In this document: in pieces, positions 1 to 7,560 of the stretch | Layout of the letters: each line of letters opens with the position of its first letter | Position numbering within the stretch: the first letter of the stretch is position 1 | DNA from: Reticulitermes lucifugus | Taxonomy: Eukaryota; Arthropoda; Insecta; Blattodea; Rhinotermitidae | Reading direction: 5' to 3' | Length of the DNA stretch: 20,207 bases | NCBI GenBank assembly: GCA_026260175.1 | Contig: JAKCWW010008707.1 | Location: 1 to 20,207, forward strand | The notes under the pieces: generated by a model | Database searches by the model: none | The model's input: the letters and a program-made list of their open reading frames with translations, nothing else | What the model was told of the DNA's origin: nothing | Position numbers and translations under genes: made by a program

Positions 1-40
1 CGGGTCTCTTGTGGCTAACCCTAAATCTGGCCCTGATTAT

Positions 41-126
41 TCAGTGTTTATCTTGAAATAATACATTTATTTTTTTTTTAATTTTACGTACCCCCTAACA
101 TGTCTTCGCGTACCCCAGGTTGAATA
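41..126 (-). mobile_element. Possible hAT-like transposon terminus (eroded)
   Basis: Read on the minus strand, this stretch contains TTCAACCTGGGGTACGCGAA followed about ten bases later by AGGGGGTACG. Ends of the form CAGTGTTTCTCAA...GGGTACGCG are typical of hAT-superfamily terminal repeats, with two GGGTACG motifs near the tip. The outermost CAGTG is not present at the expected place, and no 8-bp target duplication or partner end was identified. The plus strand also has CAGTGTTTATC at 41-51, which could be an unrelated coincidence. This is a resemblance, not an established element. Confidence 0.3.
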
Positions 127-426
127 GGCCTACCACTGGTCTAGGAGACGGAAATGGGGTCCTGTGTTTTGTGTTTGGCCGTGTACTGTGTAGCAGACGA
201 CGTACTAATAGAAATATGAGGAAGTAATTGATTTTGTACAATTATCTGCTTATTGTGTGTTGAATATATCTTGCCATTATATCACTTGTGTTTTGTCTGG
301 AAGAAGAGCGATTACTTGTGCCAATGAATGCACTTCAGCAGTACTTAAAGCGGAATGCTTTGAAGTGTAACCAATTCATAAAGCGTACCCTCCTATTACA
401 TAGCTGTCTGCTCCTACTTCTGCAGT

Positions 427-438
427 TTTACTGATTTT
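427..438. repeat. Left target-site duplication of ribozyme element 1
   Basis: TTTACTGATTTT here is repeated exactly at 1417-1428. The two copies flank the inverted-repeat element between them, as expected for a target-site duplication. On the left, the copy runs directly into a T-rich stretch, which is the A-rich tail of the element read on the other strand. Confidence 0.75.
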
Positions 439-480
439 TTTAATATTTGACATCCCCGTTGGTATGTACATGCACAGTAT

Positions 481-630
481 ATTTCACTCTTGTTCAGTAA
501 TTACAGTCACAGCCAACATATATATTTTCCGACACATGAGGCTACCGGTTTCAGCTCTATAAAACCATCATCAGGCCTATACAATAACTATGAAAATCAA
601 ACTCTATGCATTTTGTAAAAGGAATCCCCT
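481..630. repeat. Left inverted arm of element 1
   Basis: The reverse complement of this arm matches the right arm in two blocks. The outer block (481 to about 580) matches 1311-1412, and the inner block (about 575-630) matches 901-960, including CAAACTCTAT against ATAGAGTTTG. The tandem array has been inserted or grown between these blocks in the right arm only. Confidence 0.8.
539..578 (-). ncRNA. Hammerhead-type ribozyme motif in left arm of element 1
   Basis: On the minus strand, stem I AGGC (575-578) precedes CUGAUGA (568-574). An extra U follows, then stem II GGUUU/GAGCU with loop UAUA (several G-U pairs), then GAAA. Stem III is the palindrome ACCGGU (544-549), the cleavage-site base is A (543), and stem I closes with GCCU (539-542). 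This is the type I order (stem I open). The single U between A9 and stem II, and the loop-free stem III, depart from the textbook consensus. Small hammerhead variants with minimal stem III, proposed to act as dimers, have been described in Penelope-like elements. Activity is inferred only. Confidence 0.65.
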
Positions 631-939
631 GCGGGACCAGTCTGTCCGGTTGCACGAAAATCCGTACGTAAAAGTACAGGATTAACACTGGCCTTCTTAC
701 ATTAGCACTGCATATACATCCACATCTTACGGTCCGACGCCATTTTATATATTTTATACACTTTTTTATATTTACGTTTGTATGCTTATGTGTTTTTGTA
801 TTTTATATTTTTATTTTATTCCTTTTATATTCATATTGTTAAGACACCCTTTCTTAGGCAACCCCCCTCCCCCCGTTTTATACTTATAATTGTACAAAAT
901 AAGGGGATTTGTTTTACTAAATGTATAGAGTTTGTCATA

Positions 940-1356
940 GTTATTGTATAGGCCTGATGATGGCTCTATAGAGCTGAAACCGGTAGTTTGTATAGGCCTG
1001 ATGATGGCTCTATAGAGCTGAAACCGGTAGTTATTGTATAGGCCTGATGATGGCTCTATAGAGCTGAAACCGGTAGTTATTGTATAGGCCTGATTATGGC
1101 TCTATAGAGCTGAAACCGGTAGTTATTGTATAGGCCTGATGATGGCTCTATAGAGCTGAAACCGGTAGTTATTGTATAGGCCTGATGATAGCTCTGTAGA
1201 GCTGAAACCGGTAGTTATTGTATAGGCCTGATGATGGCTCTATAGAGCTGAAACCGGTAGTTATTGTATAGGCCTGATGATAGCTCTATAGAGCTGAAAC
1301 CGGTAGTTATTGTATAGGCCTGATGATGGCTCTATAGAGCTGAAGCCGGTTGCCTA
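940..1356 (+). repeat. Tandem array of nine hammerhead-core units, 46-bp period
   Basis: The core CTGATGA recurs at 954, 998, 1044, 1090 (as CTGATTA), 1136, 1182, 1228, 1274 and 1320. Spacing is 44 for the first step and exactly 46 for all later ones. Each unit holds the core, an extra T, a hairpin of the form RGCTC-loop-GAGCT, GAAA and the palindrome ACCGGT. Units differ by only a few bases, so the array is young or homogenised. Substitutions in stem II (GGCTC to AGCTC) keep pairing with GAGCT. Internal units lack the 3' strand of stem I, because ACCGGTA is followed by GTTATTGTATAGGC instead of GCCTA. Only the distal unit keeps that strand. Confidence 0.9.
1315..1356 (+). ncRNA. Hammerhead-type ribozyme motif, distal unit of array
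   Basis: Stem I strand TAGGC (1315-1319) pairs over five bases with GCCTA (1352-1356). Between them lie CTGATGA (1320-1326), an extra T, stem II GGCTC/GAGCT with loop TATA (1328-1341), and GAAG (1342-1345). The short stem III is GCCGGT, and T at 1351 is the cleavage-site base. The GAAA to GAAG change makes the closing pair of stem III a G-U instead of A-U, which may weaken activity. It is the only array unit with a complete stem I. Confidence 0.65.
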
Positions 1357-1416
1357 ATGTGTCGAAAATATATATGTTGGTTGTCACTGTAATTACTGAA
1401 CAAGAGTGAAATGTAA

Positions 1417-1428
1417 TTTACTGATTTT
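1417..1428. repeat. Right target-site duplication of ribozyme element 1
   Basis: TTTACTGATTTT, identical to 427-438. It starts four bases after the end of the inverted arm at 1412. Confidence 0.75.
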
Positions 1429-1519
1429 AACGTGTTGTTGTGACGAACTTGTTGCTTAAATGCAGGTCATTTGTACATCGAATTTGACAGACACAGCCCC
1501 AAAGTTTCAAGTTATTGCC

Positions 1520-2104
1520 GAAGGGGAATTGGTTAACTGTTTTTTTACAATTGGAGCAATACGTGTTTTGTATAACCATCACTCATCCACGAAGCCTGGC
1601 ACTCAAAAGTTGCTGAACTAGATCATTTTCCTCACGCTCCCAATACGACAGACACCACTGGAAGGAAATGGTACTATGGGTTTACGAGACGACACCCACA
1701 AATAAGTCTGAGGCAGCCACATGCTAAATGAAGTCCAGGGCAGCAGGTTTCAGTAAGGACAGAGTAAGTGAACTCTTCAATTGGCTTGAAAGAACGGTTA
1801 AAAATAAAGTTAATGCTATTGGAATCTATGTGTATAACGTAGATGAAACTGCCATAACAACTCTTTGGACAAAAACCGGAAAAGTGATGTGAAGAAATGG
1901 AACATCGCAGATTTGGTGAATTTGAAGTGCCAAGACAGGAACCATGCATTACAGCAACTGTCTGATGTGTCAGCGCTGCTGACTGCTGTGCACCTCCTTT
2001 GGTGATATACAAAACGGCAAAAGCATGTGGACTTAAAACGTGGGGCACCGCCAGGACTTTTTTGCATTCAACTCAGAGAGCAGTTCTGTCAGCAAGGAAT
2101 ATAA
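1520..2104 (+). pseudogene. Broken pogo/Tigger-type DDE transposase fragment
   Basis: Frame-hopping translation gives a recognisable run. It starts with EGELVNCFF (1520 on), followed after a frameshift by KVAELDHFPHAPN and KWYYGFTRRHPQISLRQP (1606-1728). A +2 overlap leads into SRAAGFSKDRVSELFNWLER and then YNVDETAITTLWTKTGKVM, which ends in a stop at 1889. After more shifts come CAPPLVIY (about 1987-2010) and KHVDLKRGAPPGLF (2012 on). In pogo/Tigger/CENP-B-type transposases, the segment before GF..RHP..SLR is the end of the HTH domain, NxDET carries the first catalytic aspartate (here D at 1842), and PP..IY and GAPPG follow in the DDE domain. The C-terminal half with the second and third catalytic acidic residues is missing. 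Several frameshifts and stops make it non-functional. Open frames on the opposite strand here are shadows. Confidence 0.85.
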
Positions 2105-2400
2105 TTTCAACAAAATATAATACATTTCTGCATGTATAAACCTATATTTTCCTATATTATGCTTACGGTCGATTGATGGAAACAGTGTGGTCCATTCATG
2201 GGGCCCTAGTGCTATGTATGGACCAAATCAAGGTTGAATAAAATATTTTTTTCGGACAGTTATCAACAAGTTAGATTCGCGAAATTTGGTTGAGCAATAG
2301 AGAACAAAGTAAGGTATTTAAACTAATATTTGTTAACTTTTTATGCGTAATACATTCCTTTATTTTTGTCAATAATGCTTAACTGGTCCATCGAAGGCAA
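2105..2400. other. No gene seen; one short hairpin
   Basis: AT-rich sequence without a coding signal. The only structure is an 8-bp perfect inverted repeat, TGGTCCAT (2188-2195) with ATGGACCA (2218-2225), separated by 22 bases. The start may be eroded flank of the transposase fragment. Confidence 0.5.
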
Positions 2401-4318
2401 CCTTACCCTATGACCTGTGGTTTGGGAGGGGGAGGATTTTTTTCGAGCCTAAATAACAGTTTAACACTGAACATTTGGCGTGGTAAATCTTATTTTGGTG
2501 ATCTGTTCTCGGGTACGGGGGGCGACTTCGCGCCACTTTGTCGTTGGAGCTTATGAAGGTTGATTTCTTTGCATGTGTGTTTGTGTAAGCTGGGGAGACC
2601 TTAGGCGTCACCGTACGTTCATAAGAAACGTGGAAAGCATATAGCACTGAACTGTTATTGATGACAAAGGAGAACATTTTTCGTTTTCTCGAATTGAATG
2701 TAGGTATGAAGCTAGTAATTGAAATCGTTTTTGTCTTGGGTGTATTGTATGTTACGAATTGTGGGGAATGGCAGATTGGCTGAAATAGTAACGCTTAGTG
2801 TGTATTCGCAGGTGGCCGTTTCAGATTTCTGCCCAGATACCAGTTATCCTAACTATGGAGTTTTGTGATCTTTCTCAGTCCCTCCATGCAGATGCTGCGA
2901 TGGTACCTAAAATTATTTCACGACCGCTTCCTTTCATATCCTTGCCAATACATCATTCTCTAACTATCCTTCCATATGCCACTGTGTGGTCTGTGTGGTT
3001 TAAGCAACTGAGTGCGTCGTTAAGTAATTCACAAAGAAATAAGGAAACAGAAACACTTATCTACCAGCGATGTTATCTTTCGAACCCTCAACTCTACTTT
3101 TGACGTCAAAAGACTGACGAGAGTTGAAAGTTCAGTAGATATCTTACTTTTATGATCTTTTTCACGCATTCTTTACATTTCCATTCTGGCAGTCGAAATC
3201 ATTTTTTTAATTAACTAATATCATCAGACGGTTCATGCGTTGTGTGGGGGGGGTGACCTTTCCGTCTCCTTACGTCCATCAGAATACCTGGAAAACGGAT
3301 CATTGTTGATGGCGAGGGAGCACATTGATGAATTGCAGTAATTGAAGGTAGACAAAAAACGAGTTCACTCTGAAATCTTATTTGCCTGTGGTTATTTTGT
3401 GCTTTGAATTACGGTTTAATTCCAGGAAACAGATGAAGAGGATGTCTCTGCCAAGGATATTAGCGTATGAACTCCCAACTCTTCTTTTGACCAAGTGCAC
3501 AAAACTGTACATTTATCAGCGTAAGCCCTGTATCACACTTCTCATACACCAACGAGAGAAGCGTTTCGGCTTCTTGGAATTATCATAGTATTATCATATG
3601 ATATTTACCTGAATTACCTGCCAGTATTACTCATGTATTGTTAAAAGTTTAAATGATGTGATTAATATAACAAATATTTAAAAGTGACTATGTACATACG
3701 CTGACTTGGATCCAGGCCCGATTCGTGTTATTTATTCTTTTGTGTCCGTACTTCTTATTCACATTTTATTTTCACTGTGCAGTTGTTGTGCCTCTAGAAT
3801 TATTGAAATTACTTATTATTTATCGTTAAAAACCACGTTTTGTATCTTGTCTAGTTATCTGAATGCTGCGAATGGGTGAAGTGTACTACGAATCATATTT
3901 ATGTAGTTTTCTCTAAATGTCCTATTTTATTATTATGCTGTCTTTTTTTCGTAATCCCTGATAAGCACTTTTGACGTTAACTTCATGATGCAGAGTCTTT
4001 CGTTAAAGACGTTGCCCTTGAAGATTTCGATTCATTGTACACCTTATGTCCCCGAGATCAATTTTAATACTCTCCTCCTTCCTAGTTCAGGTCTGTCTTT
4101 GGGGTTTTCTGACCACAGTTTTTTGTTTTCTGATCCCATACAAGCTACATGTATTGCGTATCTCATCTTCTTGATTTGTTCATATATATGGCGAAGAGAA
4201 CAAATTATTAAGCTCTTCGTTATACGGGTATTCCGTCGTCCTTTTACTACCTTCTTTCCAGATGAGATATTCTCAGAACGTTGTTTCTAAGAACCTTTTG
4301 TGTTTTAGGCAGTAAAAA
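2401..4318. other. No gene seen; trace of an old duplication
   Basis: Open frames are short and unrelated to anything I recognise. Segments near 2580-2690 and 3235-3340 look alike by eye (GGGGAGACCTTAGGCGTC against GGGGTGACCTTTCCGTC, and later TTGATGACAAAGGAG against TTGATGGCGAGGGAG). A second, weaker resemblance links 3045-3110 and 3425-3490. The spacing differs between the two pairs, so if real this is an old duplication with later indels. The remainder (3600-4318) is AT-rich with no structure noted. Confidence 0.35.
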
Positions 4319-5160
4319 AAGAACATTTGTCCGTCTGTGACAGTGTCAGTGACTAAGCCGTTTGTCGGATTTTCGTGCAATTCGGTATAGGTATTGGTTA
4401 GAAAAAGTTGAACAAGCGTGAGTTTCGTGAAAATCGCCGTAGTGAGTCATACTTTACCTAAGGGCGTAAGTGAATTTCTACCCTGCTTTGCTTATGCCTT
4501 GACCGATTTGGGTGAAATTCAATATAAAATATCTCTGCATAATGCCGTTGAGCAATTGTGAGTTTTGTGCAAATGGGTGCAGTGAAGGGCATACATTTAC
4601 TTAGGGGCGTAAATTGAATTTTGCATGTATTTTCTACACATTTCGCCCGATTTGGATAAAATTCGGTATAGGAGATGTCCACAGAGATGTATGAAATGAT
4701 TATGATTTCATGTAAATTGGCGCAGTGAAAGCCGTACTTGGGCATAAAAGGTAAAGTTCACCATATAACCTGCCGTGAAGGCACAGAGGGGGAATAGAGG
4801 TATGGCTTTACTCTTTCTTTAGCCTCGGCGCTAGATGAGGGTGGGTGGTTAGCGCCACGTCTCAACCGCTTTGCCCCGGGGAATGACCTGATACCCATTG
4901 TATAGGAGGCTGAGTAGGCTTCAGTGCCGATCTGGACGTGTGCGAAAAATTCGCCCCTACCAGGATTCGATCCACGGACTGTTCAGCCCGTAGTGAGTCG
5001 CTATCCCTGCCCACACTTTACATGAGGCTCTTAGATTAATGTTGTCCGTAGTTTCCACATTCATTGCCCAAGTTGGGTGAATTGGGTATAAGAGATCTGC
5101 ACATAATGCTGTTGGTATTTGTGAGTTTCGTGAAAATCGGTGTACTGCTCTTGTGGGAAT
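4319..5160. repeat. Diverged tandem repeat, about 140-bp period, four units
   Basis: The motif TTCGGTATA or a variant recurs at 4381, 4518 (TTCAATATA), 4662 and 5082 (TTGGGTATA). Steps are 137 and 144, and about 140 once the intervening SINE is removed. Each unit also carries an upstream CCGATTTGG-like motif, a downstream GTGAGTTTCGTGAAAATCG-like motif and a later CTTAGGGGCGTAA-like motif. Units are well diverged, so this is an old minisatellite-like array. The first unit begins with TTGTCCGTCTGTGACAG and a CGGATTTTCGTG motif, resembling the start of the dispersed R510 repeat at 17623 and 19200. Confidence 0.65.
4749..5022 (-). mobile_element. tRNA-derived SINE inserted in the tandem repeat
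   Basis: On the minus strand, a tRNA-like head starts near 5022. An A-box-like TAGCGACTCAC is followed by the B box GGATCGAATCC (4963-4973), matching GGWTCGANNCC. Between them the anticodon-arm region forms a strong hairpin (4976-4993 on the plus strand, ACGGACTG...CAGCCCGT). The body continues down to GGTAAA near 4749, passing GAGACGTGGCGCTAACCACC and the plus-strand motif ATGACCTGATACCCATTG. I recall this body as a repeat common in arthropods, but could not check it. It splits the third and fourth units of the surrounding tandem repeat, so it inserted later. Exact ends and target duplication are not clear. Confidence 0.65.
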
Positions 5161-6560
5161 AAATGAAGTTACGTTTGTGCGTGTACTGTGAAACAGTGTT
5201 TTTAAAAGTAAAAAAAACGCCATGTTAAAGTATGTGTACTCGTCACAGAGTACACCGTTTACGGTCTTGCTCCCGTAGAATGAGACAAGTTTCAGGACAA
5301 CTGAGACAGTAGTCTGCCGTGTTTTAATTTTAATCAGAGGAAAGGTAAAATATGTTGAAGCTATCATTTCCAGAATTAATCTGCGCTTTACTTCAGCATG
5401 AGTGCACTTTTTATGCTGGCCTATTATTGTTCCCTAATACTGGAACTTTGTCGCGTGCCCAAAGCTGTTCCCTTAGCCTGTGATTGGCCCTGTGTTTTAA
5501 TGACGTGTCGTCAACGTGTAGGCCTACTTAGTCTGCTGTTTATTTATATGTGAACCAACTTATTAGCCTTTATTAGTATTTCTACGGCCTTTTTAGTATT
5601 AATGTTTTCACCTAATACATTAACATCCTAGTTTTTTTGCTGCTATCGCAGTACTGTGTAATTTACATCTCTAATGTTGTGAAAAAAACTGTAGTTCTAG
5701 GCATTTTAAGACATTTCATAACACGCTAGCGTGTACGATGAGGGATTTTTAGGTCCACGCCTAATCTCTACGCTGATAACCTCTTGTCAATTACCTGTGA
5801 CTGCTTCAAACAATGTTTGTGGAACCAAAATTGTTGTGTTTCACAGATACGATGTTCTTGGGAGCCAGGAGATATTCGGCTTTGGACTTATTTCCGGTTA
5901 ATCCAGGTTACGTTTTAAGTAGGTGTCACTTTATGTGAAAGCAACATCCCGGATTTAAGTTGTCGCTGTGGCCATTGGTTGGTTACAGAAGACGAACATA
6001 ATTTACAAGTTATAGTTGAGTTAAATGTAGCCGGCTGTTGCGCAGTACTGGCGATTCTTGCTTGCTTTTTTGCTGCCGTTTGTTATTCCTGTTTTATAAG
6101 GTACTTTAAAGGTATTATTAGATTAAGAACGATGTAATTGTTAATTAATCTGTGCAGAGAAGGAATAAAGGTGTTATTAAATGCTTTCTCAACGCCATGG
6201 ATGTACGAACACCACGCAGTCGTTGATCTTATGATCCGATTCTACTTATCTTTCCATACTCGACCTTTTAACATTGTGCCTATTTGGGCCCGAAATATCC
6301 AAGCTGGCCGCTTGCCTGTCTTTTTCTGATTGTCATTCAGAGCCTGTCGATTCTGGCTGCGACAAACGGAATTTGATCCAAGTGATATGTATGTTGAATT
6401 TTTCAAGTCTTATATATCGGCTCGTAAAAAATTGTCCCTAGCTTTAATGTTGCGTATCTCATTTATGTTAAATGTTCAGCGCACTTTCAGCTGCAATAAA
6501 ATTGTGTGTCAGTCAGTACGATAGAATCCGTTCAGAAGTATCGTGTGTCATATGGTTTGC
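5161..6560. other. No gene seen
   Basis: AT-rich sequence. Two adjacent short frames at 6138-6329 and 6330-6524 show no family resemblance. No repeat or RNA was recognised. Confidence 0.5.
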
Positions 6561-6595
6561 TGAGTTCAGCTCATTGTAACCACACAGCACAGTTT

Positions 6596-6871
6596 TTGAC
6601 GTAACTACAGAAGAGAACCTCACAAGTGCCAAATGTGTTTGTCATTGATGTGCTCGAAATCAGGAAAAAAAGATGCGTTAAAGCAAAATCCACATGAAGG
6701 TCACGGACGGATGTCGAAAGCGTAAGGATATCTGTCGTGTGTGCGGAGGGCAAAACGTATGATGTCTTGGTGTTCCTGCCGAATGGGCGCCACAATTTTG
6801 ATGTCACCGAGGAAGTCAAGGACGCCTGTACGTGCACAAGTGCAGCGGCCAAGAGACGAAAACTGAGATTC
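6596..6871 (+). pseudogene. Weak coding-like stretch, function unknown
   Basis: One plus frame runs from about 6608 to the stop near 6871 with a single internal TGA. It reads VPNVFVIDVLEIRKKRCV before the stop and then SVVCAEGKTYDVLVFLPNG and FDVTEEVKDACTCTS. The composition, with alternating hydrophobic residues and frequent charged residues, is more protein-like than neighbouring frames. I do not recognise a family. It could be a decayed transposon or gene exon, or chance. An opposite-strand frame of 93 codons (6571-6852) overlaps it and looks less protein-like. Confidence 0.2.
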
Positions 6872-7136
6872 TGAACATTTCACAAGCCCAGTGTTTATGT
6901 GTGTCAAGATAAATGAGATACTGCTCTTAAAATTTAGGGTGTTGTTTTTTGATAGCCCTGCATTTGCCAGCATTGGCGTCCCTCTGGGTAAATGCCGAGG
7001 TATTACCTCAGAAAGTAGGCCACGACCGCTTCCTTCCATACCATACTAAATGCAGTAAGACTCAGATTTTCTCTCCGCGCCTGGATCTGCAGTCCAGTAA
7101 CTTACAGATTTTGTTATGAAATGAACATTCTGAATC

Positions 7137-7196
7137 GACTAGGTTTGTCATCCTTCGACTGGGTTTGTCATCCTTCGACTGGGTTTGTCATCCTTC
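7137..7196 (+). repeat. Three tandem copies of a 20-bp unit
   Basis: The unit GACTGGGTTTGTCATCCTTC occurs at 7157-7176 and 7177-7196. A copy with one change (GACTAGG) lies at 7137-7156. The last copy overlaps the left target-site duplication of the neighbouring ribozyme element. Confidence 0.9.
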
Positions 7197-7206
7197 GGTT
7201 TGAACG
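7189..7206. repeat. Probable left target-site duplication of ribozyme element 2
   Basis: CATCCTTCGGTTTGAACG here matches CATCATTCGGCTTGACCG at 7403-7420 at 15 of 18 positions. The mismatches suggest an older insertion than the other two elements. Confidence 0.5.
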
Positions 7207-7402
7207 CTTTAAGTTGATTCCCATAATGATAATAATTAATACAGTCTAACACAACTGTTGTTATTATAAAAACAATATCTTCGTTTCTGTAAAATGCCTA
7301 TATGTTTCGACCCGCCTTGAGTCATCATCAGGCCTATAAAAATGTGTAAGAATAGGCTAGTTGTGTAATTGGCATTGCGTGGATTATAATTGTACAACTA
7401 GC
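7207..7402 (-). mobile_element. Truncated Penelope-like ribozyme element (element 2)
   Basis: A minus-strand hammerhead-like motif (7295-7335) sits in a left arm. The arm's inner end, GGCTAGTTGTGTAATT (7355-7370), is inverted-repeated as AATTGTACAACTAGCC (7388-7403). The right arm stops there, exactly where the imperfect 18-bp target duplication begins, so the second ribozyme is missing. The extension lies on the left, as in element 1. Orientation and truncation are inferred from this shared plan. An alternative is a chance hairpin beside a solo ribozyme relic. Confidence 0.5.
7295..7335 (-). ncRNA. Degenerate hammerhead-type motif of element 2
   Basis: On the minus strand, AGGC precedes CUGAUGA (7325-7331), followed by the extra U and stem II GACUC/GGGUC with loop AAGGC. 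GAAA follows (7305-7308), then ACAUAU in place of a palindromic stem III, then A and GGCA. Stem II is intact, but stem I (AGGC against GGCA) and stem III contain mismatches, so activity is doubtful. Stem II differs completely from element 1 yet still pairs, which supports a conserved structure. Confidence 0.5.
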
Positions 7403-7420
7403 CATCATTCGGCTTGACCG
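7403..7420. repeat. Probable right target-site duplication of ribozyme element 2
   Basis: CATCATTCGGCTTGACCG, 15 of 18 identical to 7189-7206. It directly abuts the end of the short right arm. Confidence 0.5.
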
Positions 7421-7440
7421 ACGGATTATGTAGCATTGCT

Positions 7441-7464
7441 ACACACACACAAACACACACACAA
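7441..7464. repeat. CA microsatellite
   Basis: Eleven or so AC/CA steps with one interruption (AAAC). Confidence 0.95.
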
Positions 7465-7474
7465 TCTATGCTTA

Positions 7475-7560
7475 TAGTGTTCCTCAAACTGTGGTACGGA
7501 AACATTTCACCCGTCCGCGTATTATTAAAATAAATATGCCGCTGTTTTCGTAGTATGTTT
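7475..7560 (+). mobile_element. Possible hAT-like transposon terminus
   Basis: TAGTGTTCCTCAAACTGTGG followed by TACGGAAAC and later CCGCGTATTATTAAAAT resembles hAT terminal repeats of the CAGTGTTTCTCAAACTGTGGTACG type. The outer CAG is mutated to TAG. No 8-bp target duplication or opposite end was identified. Confidence 0.35.

Larger units (their letters stand above)
439..1416 (-). mobile_element. Penelope-like non-autonomous element with inverted ribozyme-bearing arms (element 1)
   Basis: The element is flanked by a perfect 12-bp duplication. It has an extension of about 42 bp (439-480, T-rich at the outer edge), an inverted arm 481-630, a spacer 631-900 with no coding content, and the second arm 901-1412. 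The second arm is expanded by a tandem array of ribozyme cores. The arm ends are complementary: 481 onward reads ATTTCACTCTTGTTCAG, and CTGAACAAGAGTGAAAT ends at 1412. Hammerhead motifs face outward in both arms. Penelope-like elements are known for pseudo-LTRs in direct or inverted order, a short extra extension beside one of them, hammerhead motifs and variable target duplications, and this matches. The A-rich side lies on the left, so the element is in minus orientation. No reverse transcriptase or GIY-YIG domain is present, so it is non-autonomous or heavily truncated. An alternative is a foldback or MITE-like DNA element. Confidence 0.7.

Noticed and set aside
1674..2067. Minus-strand frames of 124 and 83 codons
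   Set aside because: They are shadows of the plus-strand transposase remnant, which has clear family motifs.
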